A stretch of DNA of 64,000 nt from Streptomyces neyagawaensis (GTDB lineage Bacteria > Actinomycetota > Actinomycetes > Streptomycetales > Streptomycetaceae): the NCBI RefSeq assembly GCF_023516595.1, contig NZ_JAMGBG010000043.1:118343-182342 (forward strand), in the 5' to 3' direction. Positions within the stretch are counted from its first letter, which is position 1; the number at the start of each line of letters is the position of its first letter. Positions 60,673-64,000 of the stretch are shown one piece after another. Under the pieces are notes generated by a model. It searched no databases. It was not told where the DNA came from and saw only the letters and a list, made by a program, of their open reading frames with translations. The translations under genes were made by a program, and so were the position numbers.

Positions 60673-62187
60673 TCAGGAGCCGGCAAGCCTGGAGCCCGGG
60701 GTCCTGCCGAGCGGCAGGGCCAGGTCGGACAGGGTCCGCTCCAGGTTGTGCAGGTGGACCAGGGGGGTGCCGGGCTCCGGCTGGTGCGGGGCCTCCTGAC
60801 CGGTGAGGTGCTGCGGCCAGGCCGGGGGCCGCGTCTCGTGGACGGTGAGGGCCTCCACCGCGGCCTTCACCCGCCAGCAGGCGGCCACGAGGGACGCCTC
60901 GTGGGCGGCCGGCGGTTCGGCGGTGGACGACACCAGGGCGTGGACCTCGTTCACGCAGTCGTCGAGGAGGCGCAGGGCCTGGCGGGCGCGCGCCTTGCGG
61001 CCATGGAACGGGTTCAGCGGATGCACCAGCGGGGCAAGGGCGACACGGGCCCGCCCGAACAGCGCCTCCAGTTCGGCGGCGTGCGGGGCCGGGTCGGCCT
61101 CGGGGTCGCCCTCCAGCCGGGCGGCCGTCTCGGTCGCGGCGGCGTGCACGCAGTGCAGGGCCCGCAGGATCCAGGCGTCGTTCGTCGCGTGGGTGGTGAC
61201 CGGCAGGACGAGGACGACAGCGAGCATGGCGCAGCCCGCCCCGACCCCCGTCTCGACGAGCCGGAGCGCGAGCAACTGGGCGTCCAGGACACCCAGGAGG
61301 CCGTAGAGGAGGCTGGCCATGACGGTGACCGCCAGCATCATCCAGGAGTACGACACGGCCGCCGTGTAGAAGATCCCGAAGACGCAGAGGGCGACGAGGG
61401 CGGCCGACGCCACGGGCGCCCCGTCGAGCGGGACGGCCACGAGGAGACCGACGGCGACGCCGATCACGGTCCCGAGGACGCGACGGAAACCGCGGACCAG
61501 GGTCTCGCCCCGGGACGTCGTGTTGACGAAGATCCACCAGGCGGTGCCGACGGCCCAGTACCAGCGGTCCTCGGAGAAGCCCTGGCCGACGACCAGCGCG
61601 ACCGCGCAGGCGGCCGCGGCCTGGAACGCCTGCCGGGTGGTGGGGCGGTCCAGGCCCGTGCGGGGCGCCTCGGCGGGGGGCGCGACCGGCGGGGCTCCGC
61701 GTTCGATGGGCCACAGGACGAAGCGCACGGCCCCGGCGATCAGCAGCGCGAGGGTCATGGCGGCGTAGAGCCCGGGCAGTTGCGCGGGGACGGCGTGCAG
61801 GAACTGTGTGATGAAGAAGCTCATGAAGGCGAAGATGCCGAGCGCCTGACCGCGTGCTCCCCAGCGGCGGGCGTAGACCCCGCAGAAGACGGTGGCGACG
61901 AATGCCATGTCGCGGGCGGCCGTGAGGTCGTGCAGCGTGGTGGCGAACGCCAGGACCGGGAATCCGGCCAGGGGCAGCAGGGCGGTGGTGATCCGCTGGG
62001 CACGGACCGTGCCGTCGGTGACGGTGAAGAGGGCGAGGAGCGCGGCGAGGCCCCCCGTGATCGACGCGGGGAGCGGGAAGCCGCTCAGCTCGGAGACGGC
62101 CACCGCGGCGCCCACGCCGATGACGGCGCGGACGGAGTTCCGCAGCCGCAGACGCCCCGGATCAGGCGCTGTGAACATCCTCTTCAT
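60673..62187 (-). CDS. FUSC family protein (aromatic acid exporter-like)
   Basis: A 504-residue membrane protein with two blocks of helices, starting at ATG 62187 (MKRMFTAPDPGRLRLRNSVR). Conserved FUSC text: RAVIGVGAAVAVSELSGFPL, STRUCTURE of the second block SEDRWYWAVGTAWWIFVNTT and SRGETLVRGFRRVLGTVIGV. A cytosolic C-terminal helical part (WILRALHCVHAAATETAARL) follows. It may export aromatic or hydroxylated acids, as PET/AaeB proteins do. Divergent from the Lrp gene, with a nested palindrome in between. Confidence 0.9.
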   Translation of the reverse strand: MKRMFTAPDPGRLRLRNSVRAVIGVGAAVAVSELSGFPLPASITGGLAALLALFTVTDGTVRAQRITTALLPLAGFPVLAFATTLHDLTAARDMAFVATVFCGVYARRWGARGQALGIFAFMSFFITQFLHAVPAQLPGLYAAMTLALLIAGAVRFVLWPIERGAPPVAPPAEAPRTGLDRPTTRQAFQAAAACAVALVVGQGFSEDRWYWAVGTAWWIFVNTTSRGETLVRGFRRVLGTVIGVAVGLLVAVPLDGAPVASAALVALCVFGIFYTAAVSYSWMMLAVTVMASLLYGLLGVLDAQLLALRLVETGVGAGCAMLAVVLVLPVTTHATNDAWILRALHCVHAAATETAARLEGDPEADPAPHAAELEALFGRARVALAPLVHPLNPFHGRKARARQALRLLDDCVNEVHALVSSTAEPPAAHEASLVAACWRVKAAVEALTVHETRPPAWPQHLTGQEAPHQPEPGTPLVHLHNLERTLSDLALPLGRTPGSRLAGS

Positions 62188-62579
62188 GGCCGTGTACCGC
62201 CCCCTTGCACTGGTGCGTGCCCCGTCCGCGGCGTGCTGGGTCTCAGCGGGCGGCGGGCACAGCGAAGGCGCCGCGCTCCGGGTCCGGCCTCGTCGCCGTC
62301 CGGCACTGCGCGGCGCCGAAACTACGTGGATAGAACAAGAGATAAGCACCCTTGGCCCCAATGGCTCAACACGGAGGTCCGTGGGTGAGCCATTGGCCCA
62401 GGCGACGAGAGGCGAGGCGGGCCCCTGGTGGGCCATCGGATCAGGCGTCGGTCGAACGGCCTTCCCGCCCCTCCCCGCGGCCCGTCCGGCTTGCCGCGAG
62501 GCGGCGCCACAGTGAGGGGCGCGAGGGCCGTTGATACCGTTTCCATGATCGTCGAATGGCGCAGGGAGGTCGACGGATC
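62188..62579. other. 392-base divergent intergenic region of FUSC and Lrp genes
   Basis: No supported gene. It contains the nested palindrome at 62358-62396 and a likely Lrp-side promoter near 62530-62550. Confidence 0.55.
62358..62396. promoter_or_regulatory. Nested palindrome in the FUSC-Lrp promoter region
   Basis: The outer arms CCAATGGCTCA and TGAGCCATTGG enclose an inner palindrome CACGGA-GG-TCCGTG. Together they form an almost complete 17-bp stem with one bulge (A against GG). It may be an Lrp operator or an RNA hairpin. Confidence 0.65.
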
Positions 62580-63056
62580 ATGGCCGTGGACGAACTCGAC
62601 ACCCGGATCCTGCGATTGCTCCTGGAGCAGCCGCGGACGAGTGTGCGGGAGTACGCCCGGGTGCTCGGTGTCGCGCGGGGGACGCTCCAGGCGCGGCTCG
62701 ACCGGCTGGAGCGGGACGGTGTGATCACCGGGACGGCGCCGTCGCTCTCCCCCGCCGCGCTCGGTCATCCGGTGCTGGCCTTCGTGCACATCGAGGTGAC
62801 GCAGGGGCACCTCGACGAGGTGGGGGACGCGCTGGCGGCCGTACCGGAGATCATCGAGGCGTTCTCCATCACGGGCGGCGGCGATCTGCTGACCCGGGTC
62901 GTGGCCCGGGACAACGCACACCTGGAGGACGTGATCCAGTCGCTGATCAGCCTGCCCGGCGTGGTGCGCACCCGCACGGAGGTCGCGCTGCGGGAGCGGG
63001 TGCCGTACCGGCTGCTGCCCCTGGTGGAGTCGGTCGGCCGGGCCGCCGGCACCTGA
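62580..63056 (+). CDS. Lrp/AsnC family regulator
   Basis: A 158-residue regulator. ATG 62580 is preceded by AGGGAGG. Helix-turn-helix: RTSVREYARVLGVARGTLQA; then the RAM effector domain LAFVHIEVTQGHLDEVGDAL, SITGGGDLLTRVVARDNAHL. Such single regulators often control the divergent transporter gene in response to an amino acid or aromatic acid. The FUSC gene is the natural candidate target. Confidence 0.92.
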   Translation: MAVDELDTRILRLLLEQPRTSVREYARVLGVARGTLQARLDRLERDGVITGTAPSLSPAALGHPVLAFVHIEVTQGHLDEVGDALAAVPEIIEAFSITGGGDLLTRVVARDNAHLEDVIQSLISLPGVVRTRTEVALRERVPYRLLPLVESVGRAAGT

Positions 63057-63109
63057 CCGCGGAGCGGCCGGTGACCGCCGGCCCCCCGGCCGCTGACATC
63101 CTGGAACGC

Positions 63110-63752
63110 ATGGGCACTCTCGGCGACACGGCGGTCGTCCTCGATCTCGACGGAACGCTCGTGGACAGCGAGCCGAACTACTACGAGGCCGCGCGTGAGT
63201 TGCTGGCCGCGCACGGGGCTCCCGGCTACACCTGGGAGGACAACGAGGCGTACGTGGGCATCAGCACCTGGGAGACGCTGGGTCTGTGGAAGGAGCGGTA
63301 CGGCATCGCCGCGCCGCTCACCGAACTCGTCGACGAGCTGGACCGCCGGTATCTGGAGCGGGCCCGCGTCTCCACCCCGGTGTTCCCGGAGATGCGGACG
63401 TTCGTGGAACTGCTGGCGGCCGAGGGGGTGCCGATGGCCGTGGCCTCCGGGTCGTCGCGGGCGGCGATCGAGGCGATCCTCGCGGGGACGGGCCTCGACG
63501 TGTATCCGCGGGTCGTGGTGTCGGCCGAGGAGGTCGCCCGCGGCAAGCCCGCGCCGGACCTCTTGTGTCGTGATCGGTGACGCGGCGCCGGGCGCGGCGG
63601 CCGCCCACGCCGCCGGGATGCGCTGCGTCGCGGTCCCGTACGTCCCCGCCCAGGCCGACGCCCCGCCCTTCGCTACGGCGGGTCTTCTGGTGCGGGGCGG
63701 CCAGGCCGGGTTCACAGCGCGGGAGGCGTTGGCCTGGATCGCGGTCCGTTGA
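63110..63752 (+). pseudogene. HAD family phosphatase, broken by an out-of-frame internal deletion
   Basis: The first part (63110-63580, 156 codons) is a good HAD hydrolase: VLDLDGTLVDSEPNYYEAAR, VFPEMRTFVELLAAEGVPMA, VASGSSRAAIEAILAG and ARGKPAPDLL. It then stops early at 63578. The second part continues in another frame from about 63563: CVVIGDAAPGAAAAHAAGMR, CVAVPYVPAQADAPPF, up to WIAVR at 63752. Normal family members have about 15 residues between GKPAPD and the (C)VVIGD motif; here they are missing and the frame changes. A small deletion has therefore broken the gene. An assembly error is an alternative. Confidence 0.82.
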
Positions 63753-63883
63753 GGCGAGGGCGCGTCCGGGGTGGGGGGTGGGGGTGCGTTGGTGGGTGGG
63801 GGCTGGTCGCGCCCACGCGGCGGCGCCGCATATGTCACCGCCCCGCGCCCCTGAAGGGAACGGGCCTGCGGGCCGCCCTTCAT

Positions 63884-63922
63884 CCTGAAAAGCCTGGGGC
63901 GCGCAGCCCCCGGCTTTTCAGG
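63884..63922. terminator. Long hairpin, possible terminator after the broken HAD gene
   Basis: CCTGAAAAGCC and GGCTTTTCAGG form an 11-bp outer stem, with GGGGC/GCCCC inside after a one-base T/C mismatch. It overlaps the repetitive element at 63916-63941. Confidence 0.6.
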
Positions 63923-63941
63923 GGCGCGGGGAACTGCGCGA
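63916..63941 (-). repeat. Streptomyces-type repetitive element, copy 2
   Basis: The exact reverse complement of 50500-50525. A further 15-base inverted part (CCCCGCGCCCCTGAA) lies at 63841-63855, so the end of the window is a composite palindrome, similar to REP/BIME-type units. The remaining bases 63753-64000 hold no supported gene. Confidence 0.7.
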
Positions 63942-64000
63942 GAAACCACACACCACCCGCACCCGCCAAACCACACACACCCGAGCTATTAGGCGCCCGG

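Overview
The window is high-GC DNA (roughly 70% or more) with tightly packed genes, many GTG and some TTG starts, and strong GC bias at third codon positions. The gene families (DUF6421, DUF6214, DUF6986, DUF5134, SAV_5884-type ATP-grasp maturase, Rv1733c-type membrane protein, F420-type nitroreductase, mycothiol-dependent DinB-fold enzyme) point to a Streptomyces chromosome. No rRNA, tRNA, CRISPR array, IS element or prophage gene is visible. About 57 protein genes can be supported, plus one broken gene at the right edge.

Layout. 1-2.2 kb: 3' part of a copper P1B-ATPase. 2.7-4.9 kb: a small RiPP locus (ATP-grasp target peptide plus ATP-grasp maturase) followed by a maleylpyruvate-isomerase-like gene. 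4.9-7.5 kb: an odd membrane protein that looks like a histidine-kinase sensor half joined to an ABC-2 permease half, then a TetR regulator divergent from a deazaflavin oxidoreductase, with a 19-bp iterated array between them. 7.7-11.6 kb: geranylgeranyl-reductase-like flavoprotein, M20 dipeptidase, and a TmrB-like ATPase fused to a Nudix domain. 11.7-20.1 kb: small secreted protein, ROK kinase and LacI regulator pair, hypothetical protein, Ser/Thr kinase with an extracellular domain, HpcH/HpaI-like lyase, Tat-exported nuclease/phosphatase. 20.1-25.4 kb: etfB-etfA, flavin reductase, membrane thioredoxin and DUF4395, acyltransferase, transglutaminase-like protein. 25.4-28.7 kb: translationally coupled DUF6421-SDR-threonine aldolase operon. 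28.7-36.6 kb: phosphodiesterase, GNAT, two VOC proteins, MarR, DUF5134, M56 peptidase, PAP2, HAD, TetR. 36.6-44.1 kb: LVIVD protein divergent from a DUF305 lipoprotein, DUF6214, FprA-type reductase, NCS2 permease, ArsR regulator divergent from an old yellow enzyme. 44.2-48.8 kb: a 1542-residue P-type ATPase with a degenerate extra half. 49.0-54.2 kb: a secreted plant-polysaccharide group (SGNH hydrolase, CE1 esterase, PL1 and PL3 pectate lyases) with LacI-type operators. 54.3-63.8 kb: Rv1733c-like protein, BNR-repeat protein, ung and a BadF/NAGK-type kinase, CbiX-type chelatase, lactonase, FUSC transporter, Lrp regulator, broken HAD gene and repetitive palindromes.

Most genes are ordinary Streptomyces functions. 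The points most worth a second look are the RiPP locus without its usual methyltransferase, the chimeric membrane protein, the 19-bp array, the TmrB-Nudix fusion, the P-type ATPase with a dead duplicate half, the paired ArsR operators, the 12-bp minisatellite before ung, and the pectin-degradation group with a CebR-like box.
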